Shown: positions 51,427 through 60,456, counted from the first letter of the stretch. The stretch is DNA of 64,000 bases from CAYVHB01 sp964450865 (GCA_964450865.1 CAYVHB010000002.1:1-64000), one strand, 5' to 3'. The notes: a model not told the origin generated them from the sequence alone. Made by a program: numbers and translations.

Positions 51427-53451
51427 TTAATCGGGGACAACCGCATACCGGGCCGGCGGCAGGTATTGCTGCCCCCACAGCTGGTCATACTGGAGTGTTT
51501 CATAGGCTGCCAGCACCTGTTCCGGGGTCATTTGCAGGCTGGCCAGCGCCTGCACGGCTGCAGGGTTCGGCGTGCTGCTGTGCCTCGCTGTCAGGACCGG
51601 GAAGATCCGCTGCACATTTTCCACAAACTGGTCGTATGGACTGAGCGGCAGACCGGCACTGCGCAACAGCGCCGGTTTCAACCCATTGAAGGTAACCGGC
51701 TCTTTAAACCGCAGCTGGCTGGCAGTTTCCAGGCTGGTCTGGGCTGCCGGATTGCGCCAGTACATCAGCGGCAGCTGATACATGGCCTGATCCATGACAT
51801 CGGCGGCCAGTCCGGAATGAATGAGAATATCCGTCCCGGAGTTTTCACCGATCGAAGGTAAATGATCGCCAAAGGTCAGGATGATGACCGGCCGGTCAAG
51901 CGTCGCACAGTAATCCTTCAAAGCCTGATACATATGTCCGGCATCGATCACTCCCTGTGTATAGCTGGCGACTGCTGTCCTGTCGGCTGAGTTCAGGCCA
52001 AGGCTTTCATCATAGGTAATCTGCAAGGCCGGGTCATAATCTTGCGGCTGATAGCGGTCAGTGGCATAAGGACCGTGATTTTGCATGGTCAGCACATAAA
52101 GCAGCTGCGGGCCGCTGTTTTGTTCAAGCTGGCTGATGACACGCGGGGCCAGATCCTCGTCGGCCATATACCAGCCCTTGATCCGCGGATTCGCCATGTC
52201 TTCCAGGCTGATAAAACGGTCAAAACCCAGGTCAGGCACAACGGTCGTCCGCCGGTAAAAGGCGCCACCGTAACTGTGATAAGCCGTGGCCTGATAACCG
52301 GCCTGATGCAAATAGCTGGCCAGGGATGGTACCGGCCGGTCGATACTCAGATAGGGACAGGCTGAATCATACATGAAGTGCATGGAATTGCCCGTCAGAA
52401 ATTCAAATTCCGTGTTGGCGGTCAGGCCGCCAAAGCAGCTGGACACCATTTCACCCGCGTAATCAGCGCGAAACGGTCCAAATGGATCCTGTGCAAAACT
52501 GACGCCTTTCACGCGGGTGATATCCCACAGCGCCTCAACAGCCAGGACTATGATGGTCGGCTTTTCACTGGCTGCCTGGCCACCGTTGATAGCTGCCTGG
52601 CCGGCTCCGGATTGCTGGCCGGCTCTGTCTGGCTGGTCTGCCGGCGATGACGGACTGCCAACCGCTGCCTGGATCTGGGCCGTGCCGGCGTTTAGACGCT
52701 GCAGCACATCATCGGCCGCGGCCACACTTTCCGGTGAATAATCAGCTGGCCGGGGCTGGTCAGCCAGCGAAATCGGGATGTGGCCAAAAAACGCCAGCAG
52801 CAAGCCGTGGGTTCGTACATTACCGTCGAAGTCCTGGCTGGAAAATGCCGGCAGGTGCAGTATCTGGCGGCTGACCGGACTGTTCCCCCAACTATTGTAG
52901 AAAACAAAGCTGCCAGTCGCAAGCAGCGAGACCACCAGCAGGATAAGCCGGGCCGGCCAGCGCAGCCTCGGCCGCCATTTCAGGCGCCAGAAGACGAATA
53001 AGCCGAGACCCAGCAGCAGGGCGATTGGCAGGAAAACAGGCAGCCGGGCATAATGGACTATCAGTTCGGCAAAACGGGAGGCGTCACTGCTTTTAAAAAG
53101 ATCGGAAAATACAAAATGGGTCAGGGCCATTGACCATTTGATATGATCGACCGTAGCCATGACATAGCTGACAAACATCAGCATCGCATAGCTGATGAAG
53201 AAACGATTGGTCAGGGCGAGCAGGATGCCATACAGGCCAATACCCAGCAGATAATTCAGGAGAGCCGGCAGCGGATGATGCAGCAGCCAGCTGAAAGCCT
53301 GATCGAGGCCGCCGGTCTGTACAGTCTGGGCCATCAGCAGGACGAGAAGAGGTACAATGAGCATCACGCTGAGTGTCTGATATCGGAATGAGACTGGCGC
53401 CGCGCGGCCGGAGCCGGCGCTGGCTTGTCCCTGGGGCTTGCGTTTTATCAT
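51427..53451 (-). CDS. LtaS-like membrane sulfatase-fold transferase
   Basis: A polytopic protein of about 674 residues in the lipoteichoic acid synthase/phosphoglycerol transferase family. About five N-terminal transmembrane segments (up to about residue 190) are followed by a low-complexity linker (Gln/Ala/Gly/Ser/Pro, about 245-290) and an extracytoplasmic alkaline-phosphatase-like domain: IIVLAVEALWDI, SSCFGGLTANTEFEFLTGN with the catalytic Thr, QNHGPYATDRYQ and LTFGDHLPSIG with metal ligands. It probably adds phosphoglycerol (or a related group) to a surface polymer. ATG 53449-53451 with AAGGTG is preferred; the frame is open to 53481 without a site. Confidence 0.86.
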   Translation of the reverse strand: MIKRKPQGQASAGSGRAAPVSFRYQTLSVMLIVPLLVLLMAQTVQTGGLDQAFSWLLHHPLPALLNYLLGIGLYGILLALTNRFFISYAMLMFVSYVMATVDHIKWSMALTHFVFSDLFKSSDASRFAELIVHYARLPVFLPIALLLGLGLFVFWRLKWRPRLRWPARLILLVVSLLATGSFVFYNSWGNSPVSRQILHLPAFSSQDFDGNVRTHGLLLAFFGHIPISLADQPRPADYSPESVAAADDVLQRLNAGTAQIQAAVGSPSSPADQPDRAGQQSGAGQAAINGGQAASEKPTIIVLAVEALWDITRVKGVSFAQDPFGPFRADYAGEMVSSCFGGLTANTEFEFLTGNSMHFMYDSACPYLSIDRPVPSLASYLHQAGYQATAYHSYGGAFYRRTTVVPDLGFDRFISLEDMANPRIKGWYMADEDLAPRVISQLEQNSGPQLLYVLTMQNHGPYATDRYQPQDYDPALQITYDESLGLNSADRTAVASYTQGVIDAGHMYQALKDYCATLDRPVIILTFGDHLPSIGENSGTDILIHSGLAADVMDQAMYQLPLMYWRNPAAQTSLETASQLRFKEPVTFNGLKPALLRSAGLPLSPYDQFVENVQRIFPVLTARHSSTPNPAAVQALASLQMTPEQVLAAYETLQYDQLWGQQYLPPARYAVVPD

Positions 53452-53504
53452 GGATTCAATCACCTTTTTCAATGTCATCACGATTTATGCGGTATGACCC
53501 ACGG

Positions 53505-53538
53505 CCTGGCCTGTGGCCTGGCCTGGCCTGTGGCCTGG
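53505..53538 (+). repeat. Exact 17-bp tandem repeat upstream of the LtaS-like gene
   Basis: CCTGGCCTGTGGCCTGG occurs twice back to back (53505-53521, 53522-53538) in a run of GGCC/CCTG words, about 55 bp before the chosen start on the opposite strand. The rest of the 53452-53647 spacer is otherwise unremarkable. Confidence 0.85.
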
Positions 53539-53647
53539 CCCGCGGTTTTGCTTGTGGTATTTTCCCTCGCCTTATTTTGCGGTCGATTTTTCAAGCTGTC
53601 AATCAAAATTGCATGAATAAAAGACTAGTTCTGTTCTGTTTGCATCG

Positions 53648-53676
53648 AAAAAGACCGCTGTTTTGATACAGCGGTC
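53648..53676 (-). terminator. Intrinsic terminator of the nitroreductase gene
   Basis: GACCGCTGT (53653-53661) pairs with ACAGCGGTC (53668-53676) over a 6-nt loop; on the minus strand five T residues follow (53648-53652). Confidence 0.85.
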
Positions 53677-53797
53677 CGTATAGATCCAGAACATTCTGAT
53701 GCCATCCAGGCAATCCATGCCTCGTCAATGAACCGATTCAGTATTGCCAGGGCCGGTATTGTTGGCCGATCGGGGCGGGGCCAGCACTGCCTGCCGA

Positions 53798-54397
53798 TCA
53801 GGCCAGGACCAGCACCCGTTCGGAGACCGGCAGGAAAGATTTCTCCTGCGGATCGGCAACGGGCTTGCCAAAGGGCATTTGAGCGTCCAGCTTCCAGTCA
53901 GCTGGAAGCTGCCATTCGGCTTTGACGGCGTCTTCGATCAGTTCCGTATAGTGCTGCAACGAGGCGCCGAGACCCTCCAGAGACAATGCGGCCCAGATGC
54001 TGTGCTGGAGCATGCCATTGGCTTGCAGCGACCATACCGGGAAATTGTCCGCATACAGCGGGAATTGCGACTGCAAGGACCGCACAGGGGCCATGTCCTC
54101 AAAATAGAGAATAGTGCCATAGCCAGCTGAGAAAGAATCAATTTTGGCATTGGTGCTGGCAAACTGGTCGGCCGGTACGACGGCTCGCAGCGCGTCCTTT
54201 GTGATCTGCCAGAAGCGGTCATGCTTGTCACCCAGCAAGACAACCACCCGGCTGTTCTGTGAGTTGAAGGCTGACGGCGTATGCATGACGGTATACTCGA
54301 CAATCTGGATAATCCGTTCATCCGAAATGGGTGATTCATTGCTGATGGCGTAAACAGAACGCCGTTGTTTTAAAGCCCGATAAAAATCATTGGTCAT
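53798..54397 (-). CDS. Nitroreductase family protein (Hbn1/Frm2-like)
   Basis: A 199-residue flavin-dependent oxidoreductase of the nitroreductase fold: RRSVYAISNESPISDERI, TPSAFNSQNSRVVVLLGDKHDRFW, ILYFEDMAPVRSLQSQFP and GLGASLQHYTELIED. This subgroup is associated with oxidative and electrophile stress. GGGAGGA precedes ATG 54395-54397. It is divergent from an HxlR-type regulator, the usual arrangement for redox-responsive control. Confidence 0.9.
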   Translation of the reverse strand: MTNDFYRALKQRRSVYAISNESPISDERIIQIVEYTVMHTPSAFNSQNSRVVVLLGDKHDRFWQITKDALRAVVPADQFASTNAKIDSFSAGYGTILYFEDMAPVRSLQSQFPLYADNFPVWSLQANGMLQHSIWAALSLEGLGASLQHYTELIEDAVKAEWQLPADWKLDAQMPFGKPVADPQEKSFLPVSERVLVLA

Positions 54398-54616
54398 GAC
54401 AGGAATCCTCCCGGGGAAATTATTCTGAATGGTGTGACTGTATGCAGCGGCAGTTTAAATATGATATGTTTAATATAATAATGGCATATTTCATAAAAAA
54501 CCAGTACATACCTGAAAGTGCAATACTATGTTAAAGGAAAGCAGCACTTATGTTACAGAATCGTCAATTTATGAGAATAGCTTTAGAGATTTGAGAATCA
54601 TTGATTGGAGAGCGTT
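54398..54616. promoter_or_regulatory. Divergent nitroreductase/HxlR control region
   Basis: A strongly AT-rich 220-bp spacer in a GC-rich neighbourhood, with several TATAAT-like words (for example ATATAATAA around 54473-54482). HxlR dimers bind inverted repeats in such spacers; I cannot pick one operator with confidence. Confidence 0.45.
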
Positions 54617-55156
54617 ATGATAAGGCCACTTGCCAGACCAGCATCCGTTACGGCTGACTTGACCAACCCCACCGTCGGCGAGCCAGCAGCAACCGGCCAA
54701 TCCAGGTCAGACCGGGCAACAGTCAGTTCCAGACCCGCCGGGCCGGACGATAGCAGTACCCGTGCGGGCCAGATGCTGCCGGCCAGTTCCAGACCCGCCG
54801 GGCCGGGTGTAGACGAAGCGCCTGTCTGCCCGATTCAGTCAGTTGTGAAGATAATAGGCGGGAAATGGAAGCTCGTGATTATCTGGCATCTGGCCGGGGC
54901 CGGTGTCATCCGCTATGGTGAGCTGAAGAAAAGCATTGCCGGGATTACCCACAAGATGCTTAGCCAGGAGCTTAAAGAACTTGAGGCCCTTGGTCTGGTT
55001 CACCGTCGCGAATATCACCAGATTCCACCGAAAGTTGAGTATTCACTGGCTGAAAAAGGTTATTCACTGCTGCCAATTCTGGATCGGCTTCAAGACTGGG
55101 TTCGCGATAATCTGGATCAGGCGACTGGACCAGGCAACGATGCACAGACAAAATGA
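54617..55156 (+). CDS. HxlR-family regulator with repetitive N-terminal tail
   Basis: A 179-residue transcription factor. The winged helix begins near residue 70 with the HxlR signature CPIQSVVKIIGGKWKLVIIWHL (read as two pieces; the Cys is the likely redox sensor), then RYGELKKSIAGITHKMLSQELKELEALGLVHRREY and YSLAEKGYSLLPIL. The first ~65 residues are Ser/Arg/Pro/Ala/Gly-rich and contain SSRPAGP twice, encoded by an exact 60-bp-period repeat. ATG 54617 has GGAGAG; TTG 54605 is a weaker alternative. It probably controls the divergent nitroreductase. Confidence 0.87.
   Translation: MIRPLARPASVTADLTNPTVGEPAATGQSRSDRATVSSRPAGPDDSSTRAGQMLPASSRPAGPGVDEAPVCPIQSVVKIIGGKWKLVIIWHLAGAGVIRYGELKKSIAGITHKMLSQELKELEALGLVHRREYHQIPPKVEYSLAEKGYSLLPILDRLQDWVRDNLDQATGPGNDAQTK
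54724..54806 (+). repeat. In-frame repeat in the HxlR gene, 60-bp period
   Basis: An identical 23-bp sequence beginning CAGTTCCAGACCC and ending GGGCCGG occurs at 54724-54746 and 54784-54806, exactly 60 bp apart (20 codons). Confidence 0.9.
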
Positions 55157-55274
55157 GCATGTCATGATCGTAATCGTGTATTTTAACGGCCTGATTGAGC
55201 CTGATATGGCAGTAATTTAGTTAAAATATGGTTGGATGAGTGGATGATTGCAAGCGTTTTCGTGAATTTCATCG

Positions 55275-55302
55275 TTGCTTTATCAGGGAAATAAATTATA
55301 AT
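55275..55302 (+). promoter_or_regulatory. Promoter candidate for the hydrogenase gene
   Basis: TTGCTT (55275-55280), a 16-nt spacer and a consensus TATAAT (55297-55302). The leader is about 75 nt. The spacer 55157-55274 is AT-rich with no gene. Confidence 0.6.
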
Positions 55303-55382
55303 GAAAATGATTGTATCTGTGCAAAAGACCTGAATAGCTGGTGTTGTTTTGTACATTTAGCTTAAGGAATGTGAGGGGTAAC

Positions 55383-58300
55383 ATGAAAACATTATCGAAT
55401 CACAAGCGAATCAAGGTAACCATCAATGGCCGGGAAATGGAAGTGTACGACAACCTGACGATTCTGCAGTCTTTATTGCAGGAAAATGTCCATATTCCTC
55501 ATCTCTGTTATGATATCCGTCTCGATCGTTCCAACGGCAACTGCGGCCTCTGCGTCGTAGAGCTGGGCGGAAAGGGCGAGCGGGATGTCAAATCCTGCCA
55601 GACGCCGATCAAGGAAGGCATGATCATCCACACCAATACGCCCCGCCTGGAGAATTACCGCAAGATCCGGCTTGAGCAGCTGCTGTCCGACCATAATGCC
55701 GACTGTATTGCGCCGTGCGTGCAGACCTGTCCGGCCAATATCGATATCCAGTCCTACCTGCGCCAGGTCGGCAACGGCAATATCAAGGAAGCGCTGCGTG
55801 TCATCAAGGACCGTAATCCGTTCCCCGTCGTCTGTGGCCGCGTCTGCCCGCATCCGTGTGAAGCCCAGTGCCGCCGCAGCCTGGTCGATGCCCCGGTTGC
55901 CATCAATTATGTCAAGCGCTTTGCCGCTGACTGGGATATGGCCCAGGAGAAGCCCTGGCTGCCCACCCGCAATCCTTCGACCGGCAAGCGTATCGCGATC
56001 GTCGGCGCCGGGCCGTCCGGCCTGTCTGCCGCCTACTACAGTGCCATCAATGGCCATGACGTCACAGTCTTTGAACGCCAGCCCCACGCCGGCGGCATGA
56101 TGCGTTATGGCATTCCGGAATACCGCCTGCCCAAAGCGACCCTTGACCAGGAAATCAACATCATGCGCCAGCTCGGCGTCAAGATCATGACCGGCAAGGC
56201 GCTCGGTACCCATCTCCATCTGGAAGACCTGCACAAGGATTTCGATGCGGTTTACCTGGCAATCGGTTCCTGGCGTGCGACGCCGATGTCGATTGAAGGC
56301 GAGAACCTGCCCGGTGTCAAGCTGGGTATCAACTATCTTGAGCAGGTCACCCGTGGCGACAAGATAGACCTGGGCGATGTGATTGTGGTCGGTGGCGGCA
56401 ATACGGCTATCGACTGTGCCCGCACAGCCCTGCGCAGCGGTGCCCGCTCCGTCCGCCTGGTCTATCGCCGGACGCAGGAAGAAATGCCGGCCGAGTCCTA
56501 TGAGGTTGAAGAAGCGCTCCATGAAGGCGTTGAAATGGTCTTCCTGATGGCGCCGACCAGGATTGCCCTCGGGGCCGACGGCCGCAAGCAGCTCGAATGC
56601 ATCCGCATGCAGCTGGGCGAACCGGACCGTTCGGGCCGCCGTCGCCCGGTGCCGATCGAAGGCAGCGAGACCCAGCTGCCGGCCGATACGATTATCGGCG
56701 CCATCGGCCAGAGCACCAATACCCAGTTCCTTTATAATGACTTGCCGGTCAAGCTCAACAAATGGGGCGATATCGAGATCAATGGCAAGACCTCCCAGAC
56801 CTCCGAAGACAACATCTTTGCCGGCGGTGACTGCGTGACCGGGCCGGCCACGGTGATCCAGGCGGTCGGTGCCGGCCGCCGGGCCGCAGATGCCATGCAC
56901 AGCTACCTGTCCATCGGCTATGTCAAGGAAACCAATGTCGATTACAGCTGCAGCCGCGGCTCGATGGAAGACCTGCCCCGCTGGGAATTCGAAGAGCGGC
57001 CCAAGTTCCGGCGGGCGATCATGCCGGCGATATCCAGGGAAGCGCGCGTCAACAATTTCAAGGAAGTCGAGCTCGGCCTGGATCCTGAAGTAGCCCGCCT
57101 GGAAGCCCGCCGCTGCCTGAAGTGCGGCTGCACGGAACGCTATTCCTGCGATCTGCGCAAGGAAGCGACCGCCCATAATATCGAGTTCCAGAAGCCGGTC
57201 CATGAGCGGCCGTTCATCCCGATTGTCGATGATCACCCGTTCATCATGCGCGACCACAACAAGTGCATCTCCTGCGGCCGCTGCATCGCCGCCTGCGCCG
57301 AGATTGAAGGACCGGATATCCTGGCCTTCTATATGAAGCAGGGCCGCCAGCTGGTCGGCACCAAGAGCGGCCTGCCGCTGCGTGACACCGACTGTGTCAG
57401 CTGCGGCCAGTGCGTCAATGCCTGTCCGTGCGGCGCGCTGGATTACCGGCGTGAACGCGGCCGCGTCTTCCGGGCGATCAACAATCCCAAGAAAACTGTC
57501 GTCGCCTTCGTGGCGCCGGCCGTCCGCAGCGTTATTTCCCAGCATTACGGCATCCCGTTCCAGGAAGCGGCACCTTTCACGGCGGGTATCCTCAAGCGCC
57601 TGGGCTTCGACAAGGTTTTTGACTTCACCTTCGCGGCTGACCTGACCATTGTCGAAGAGACCACCGAGTTCCTCAACCGCGTCGCCAGCAAGGGTGTGAT
57701 GCCGCAATTCACCTCCTGCTGCCCCGGCTGGGTCAATTTCGTCGAACGCCGCTATCCGGAACTGATTCCCCACCTGTCAACCGCCAAGTCGCCGCAGCAG
57801 ATGATGGCCGCAACAGTCAAAAACCACTACGGCGAAAAGATTGCCGGCATCAACCGCAAGGACTTGTTTGTTGTGTCGGTGGTCCCGTGCCTGGCCAAGA
57901 AATTCGAAGCCGCCCGGCCGGAGTTCGCGGTGGACAAGAATCGCGATGCCGATGCGGTCCTGACCACGACCGAACTGCTGGAAATGGTCGCCCTGGCGCG
58001 CATTGACCGCTCCGAGCTGGTTCCGGCTGAGTTCGATGAGCCTTACAAGCAGGTTTCCGGCGCCGGTATCCTGTTCGGCGCTTCCGGTGGCGTGGCTGAG
58101 GCCGCGCTGCGCATGGCCGTCGAAAAGCTGACCGGAGAGCCCCTGACCGAACACCTCGATTTTGAAGAGATCCGCGGTTTCGAAGGTGTCAAGGAATCAA
58201 CGGTCAAGGCCAAAGGCGCAGAAGTCCGGGTGGCGGTTATCAGCGGCCTGCACAATGCCGAGCCGATCGTCCAGCAGATCCTCAAGGGTGTTGATGTCGG

Positions 58301-58835
58301 TTATGACCTGATTGAAGTCATGGCCTGCCCGGGTGGCTGCATCTGTGGTGCCGGTCATCCGATCCCGGAAAAAGTCGACGCCCTGGATAAACGCCAGAAG
58401 GTCCTGATTGACATTGACAAGACTTCCACCTACCGCAAGTCCCAGGAGAATCCGGACATCCTGCGCCTGTATGACGACTTCTATGGTGAGCCTAATTCAC
58501 CCCTGGCCCACAAGCTGCTGCACACCCATTACAATGTGCTTGGCGGCGATGGCGTCTGCGGCAATATCCGTAAAAAAGCCAACTCGGCCTTTGTCACGCA
58601 TGAGATTACGGTCTGCCAGTGCGACATCTGCCTGGCCAATGGCTCCAGAGAGGCTTATCATGATCTGTACAGCACGGTCAAGCACCAGGGCATGGACTCC
58701 TTCGTCGATGTCAAGACGATTCGCCTGAAGAGCAACCATCCGGTTTCGGGCATCTATATGGCTATCGATGGCAAGGTCATTGACCAGGCTTCCTTGCCGG
58801 CCTATCTGAAGAAGATCAAGAAAGAATACAAATAA
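55383..58835 (+). CDS. GltD-like/[FeFe]-hydrogenase fusion protein
   Basis: A 1150-residue cytosolic enzyme joining electron-transfer and hydrogen chemistry. Order: [2Fe-2S] ferredoxin domain (Cys42, 54, 57, 72); GltD/NfnL-type N-terminal Fe-S domain (Cys108, 112, 116; then Cys151, 155, 159, 163); FAD site GAGPSGLSAAYYS (208-) and NAD(P) site VVGGGNTAIDCAR (335-); C-terminal FAD motif FAGGDCVTGP (479-); cysteine cluster 578-589; two [4Fe-4S] motifs (628-638 and 671-681); H-cluster domain with L1 TSCCPGW (777-783), L2 VPCLAKKFE (834-842), L3 VMACPGGCICGAGHP (979-993); small-subunit-like helices (1010-1065); a degenerate thioredoxin-like ferredoxin end (1070-1135). It could couple NAD(P)H with H2, possibly with ferredoxin. 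Known GltD-linked hydrogenases (HydDB group A2) are little characterised. GAGGGG precedes ATG 55383. Confidence 0.93.
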   Translation: MKTLSNHKRIKVTINGREMEVYDNLTILQSLLQENVHIPHLCYDIRLDRSNGNCGLCVVELGGKGERDVKSCQTPIKEGMIIHTNTPRLENYRKIRLEQLLSDHNADCIAPCVQTCPANIDIQSYLRQVGNGNIKEALRVIKDRNPFPVVCGRVCPHPCEAQCRRSLVDAPVAINYVKRFAADWDMAQEKPWLPTRNPSTGKRIAIVGAGPSGLSAAYYSAINGHDVTVFERQPHAGGMMRYGIPEYRLPKATLDQEINIMRQLGVKIMTGKALGTHLHLEDLHKDFDAVYLAIGSWRATPMSIEGENLPGVKLGINYLEQVTRGDKIDLGDVIVVGGGNTAIDCARTALRSGARSVRLVYRRTQEEMPAESYEVEEALHEGVEMVFLMAPTRIALGADGRKQLECIRMQLGEPDRSGRRRPVPIEGSETQLPADTIIGAIGQSTNTQFLYNDLPVKLNKWGDIEINGKTSQTSEDNIFAGGDCVTGPATVIQAVGAGRRAADAMHSYLSIGYVKETNVDYSCSRGSMEDLPRWEFEERPKFRRAIMPAISREARVNNFKEVELGLDPEVARLEARRCLKCGCTERYSCDLRKEATAHNIEFQKPVHERPFIPIVDDHPFIMRDHNKCISCGRCIAACAEIEGPDILAFYMKQGRQLVGTKSGLPLRDTDCVSCGQCVNACPCGALDYRRERGRVFRAINNPKKTVVAFVAPAVRSVISQHYGIPFQEAAPFTAGILKRLGFDKVFDFTFAADLTIVEETTEFLNRVASKGVMPQFTSCCPGWVNFVERRYPELIPHLSTAKSPQQMMAATVKNHYGEKIAGINRKDLFVVSVVPCLAKKFEAARPEFAVDKNRDADAVLTTTELLEMVALARIDRSELVPAEFDEPYKQVSGAGILFGASGGVAEAALRMAVEKLTGEPLTEHLDFEEIRGFEGVKESTVKAKGAEVRVAVISGLHNAEPIVQQILKGVDVGYDLIEVMACPGGCICGAGHPIPEKVDALDKRQKVLIDIDKTSTYRKSQENPDILRLYDDFYGEPNSPLAHKLLHTHYNVLGGDGVCGNIRKKANSAFVTHEITVCQCDICLANGSREAYHDLYSTVKHQGMDSFVDVKTIRLKSNHPVSGIYMAIDGKVIDQASLPAYLKKIKKEYK

Positions 58836-58867
58836 AAAGCGACCCGGATCATACTAACCGGATCCGG

Positions 58868-58906
58868 CCGGGGCAGCCAGACTGGCACAGCAGGGAACTG
58901 CCCCGG
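58868..58906 (+). repeat. Strong inverted repeat after the hydrogenase gene
   Basis: CCGGGGCAG (58868-58876) and CTGCCCCGG (58898-58906) pair perfectly over a 21-nt loop; a second 7-bp repeat, CCGGATC/GATCCGG, lies just before (58844-58867). No T-run follows, so it may be a rho-dependent or pausing site, or an RNA 3' stabiliser. Confidence 0.55.
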
Positions 58907-59032
58907 CCTGGCAACCGGAGACTGCACCGGCAAATCCGTCAATCGCACCATCAGGGGGCATCCGCCGGCAGGCGGGTGCCCTTCGAATTCATTGCCCGAT
59001 CGCAATCTAGATAAAGATGCAGGTATACGCGA

Positions 59033-60379
59033 ATGGATCAAAAGAAATGGCATAATCCCGGACAACGCCGGCTGCTGGGCCTCGTCGCGTTTGGCGTAGG
59101 TCTTTACTGGACCCTGCAGCATTATCAGCTGCTGGTTGCTGTCTTCAGGACCCTGCTGGGCCTGATGGCCCCGCTGCTGCTGGGCCTGGCGATCGCTTTT
59201 ATTATCAATGTGCCGATGCGCGGTATTGAGCGGCTGATATTTGGCAAGCGGCAAGCGCAACGGACACCAGCTGTTGGTCATGCCAATAAGCTGGCCGATG
59301 ATCGTGCCGGAAAACCGGCCGGACCCGCGCAATCCAGTCAGCAGCCCAGTCCATCGGCTGATTCAGGCGTCTCCGGATCCACCGTTTTGCGGCGGCCGCC
59401 CCGCTGGCGGCCGGGCCTGGGCCAGCCGATTCAGTGGCTGCAGATATTGCGCCGGCCGACCAGCCTGCTGCTGGCCATCCTGCTGCTGACGGGCCTGGTC
59501 CTGGCAGTCCTGATCATCGTTATCCCGCAACTGGTTGAAAGCCTGACGACATTGACGACCAATCTGCCTGTTTATCTGGCCTCCATCCAGAGCTGGCTGC
59601 AGGCCAAGGCCGCCGCCTTCCCGCAGCTGGCGGAAATTTTGTCCGGTTATGAAATCGACTGGCAGAAGCTGATTACCGCCGGGGTCAATTATTTACAGAC
59701 CAGCGCCGGCTCGCTGTTTAGTTCGACCTTTACTTTCGCGGCATCGGTCTTTGGCGGGATTTTCACTTTTGTCCTGGCTTTTATTTTCGCTATCTATATC
59801 CTGCTGCAAAAAGAAAAGCTGGCTGACCAGTTCCAGCGCTTGTTCCAGGCCTATCTGCCAGCTCCCTGGCCAGGTAAAATAACGGCCCTTGCCAGCCTGA
59901 CCAATGATACCTTCACCCGCTTCCTGGCTGGCCAGTTTTTTGAGGCCGTCATCCTCGGGCTGCTGTTTCTCACGGCGATGCTGGTCTTTGGCTTCCCATA
60001 TGCCGGGCTGATATCCATCCTGATCGCTTTCACGGCACTGATCCCGATGGTTGGTGCATTTATCGGTCTCATTATCGGCATGTTCCTGATCCTGATGGTT
60101 GACCCCGTCCAGTCATTGTGGTTCCTGATCATGTTCCTGGTCATCCAGCAGCTCGAGAACAACCTGATCTATCCGCGGGTCGTCGGCAGCTCGATCGGCC
60201 TGCCGGCGATCTGGGTCCTGGCAGCAGTAACCATTGGCGGTGGCCTGTTTGGCGTAGCCGGCATGCTGATCTTTATTCCCTTGTGCTCGGTCCTCTATGT
60301 CCTGATCAAACAAGCGGTGAATAATCGCCTGCTGGCTAAACGGCAAGCCGAAGAGCCCGACCCGGCCGTGTCTGATTGA
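59033..60379 (+). CDS. AI-2E/PerM family transporter (second copy)
   Basis: A 448-residue polytopic protein of the same superfamily as 28961-30271. Two N-terminal segments (about 12-60) are followed by an unusual polar Pro/Ser/Gln-rich insert (about 82-130, AGKPAGPAQSSQQPSPSADS) before the conserved membrane core, which ends with MFLVIQQLENNLIYPRVVGSSIGLPAIWVL, the family signature. The substrate is unknown. Both copies carry their insert at the same loop, pointing to a shared design rather than random drift. ATG 59033 has only a weak AGG. Confidence 0.88.
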   Translation: MDQKKWHNPGQRRLLGLVAFGVGLYWTLQHYQLLVAVFRTLLGLMAPLLLGLAIAFIINVPMRGIERLIFGKRQAQRTPAVGHANKLADDRAGKPAGPAQSSQQPSPSADSGVSGSTVLRRPPRWRPGLGQPIQWLQILRRPTSLLLAILLLTGLVLAVLIIVIPQLVESLTTLTTNLPVYLASIQSWLQAKAAAFPQLAEILSGYEIDWQKLITAGVNYLQTSAGSLFSSTFTFAASVFGGIFTFVLAFIFAIYILLQKEKLADQFQRLFQAYLPAPWPGKITALASLTNDTFTRFLAGQFFEAVILGLLFLTAMLVFGFPYAGLISILIAFTALIPMVGAFIGLIIGMFLILMVDPVQSLWFLIMFLVIQQLENNLIYPRVVGSSIGLPAIWVLAAVTIGGGLFGVAGMLIFIPLCSVLYVLIKQAVNNRLLAKRQAEEPDPAVSD

Positions 60380-60398
60380 GATAAAAGGAAAAATAAAT

Positions 60399-60456
60399 AG
60401 CAGCAGGTCCGGAACCAGGCACCTGAGAAAAAAGCAGCAGATCCGGAACCAGGCAC
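60399..60456 (+). repeat. 24-bp direct repeat between convergent genes
   Basis: AGCAGCAG, G or A, TCCGGAACCAGGCAC occurs at 60399-60422 and 60433-60456 (23 of 24 identical), offset by 34 bp, just after the AI-2E stop and just before the DUF2804 stop. Confidence 0.85.

Noticed and set aside
55473..57773. 766-codon open frame antisense to the hydrogenase
   Set aside because: The sense strand carries clear Fe-S, flavin and H-cluster motifs in order; the antisense product has none.
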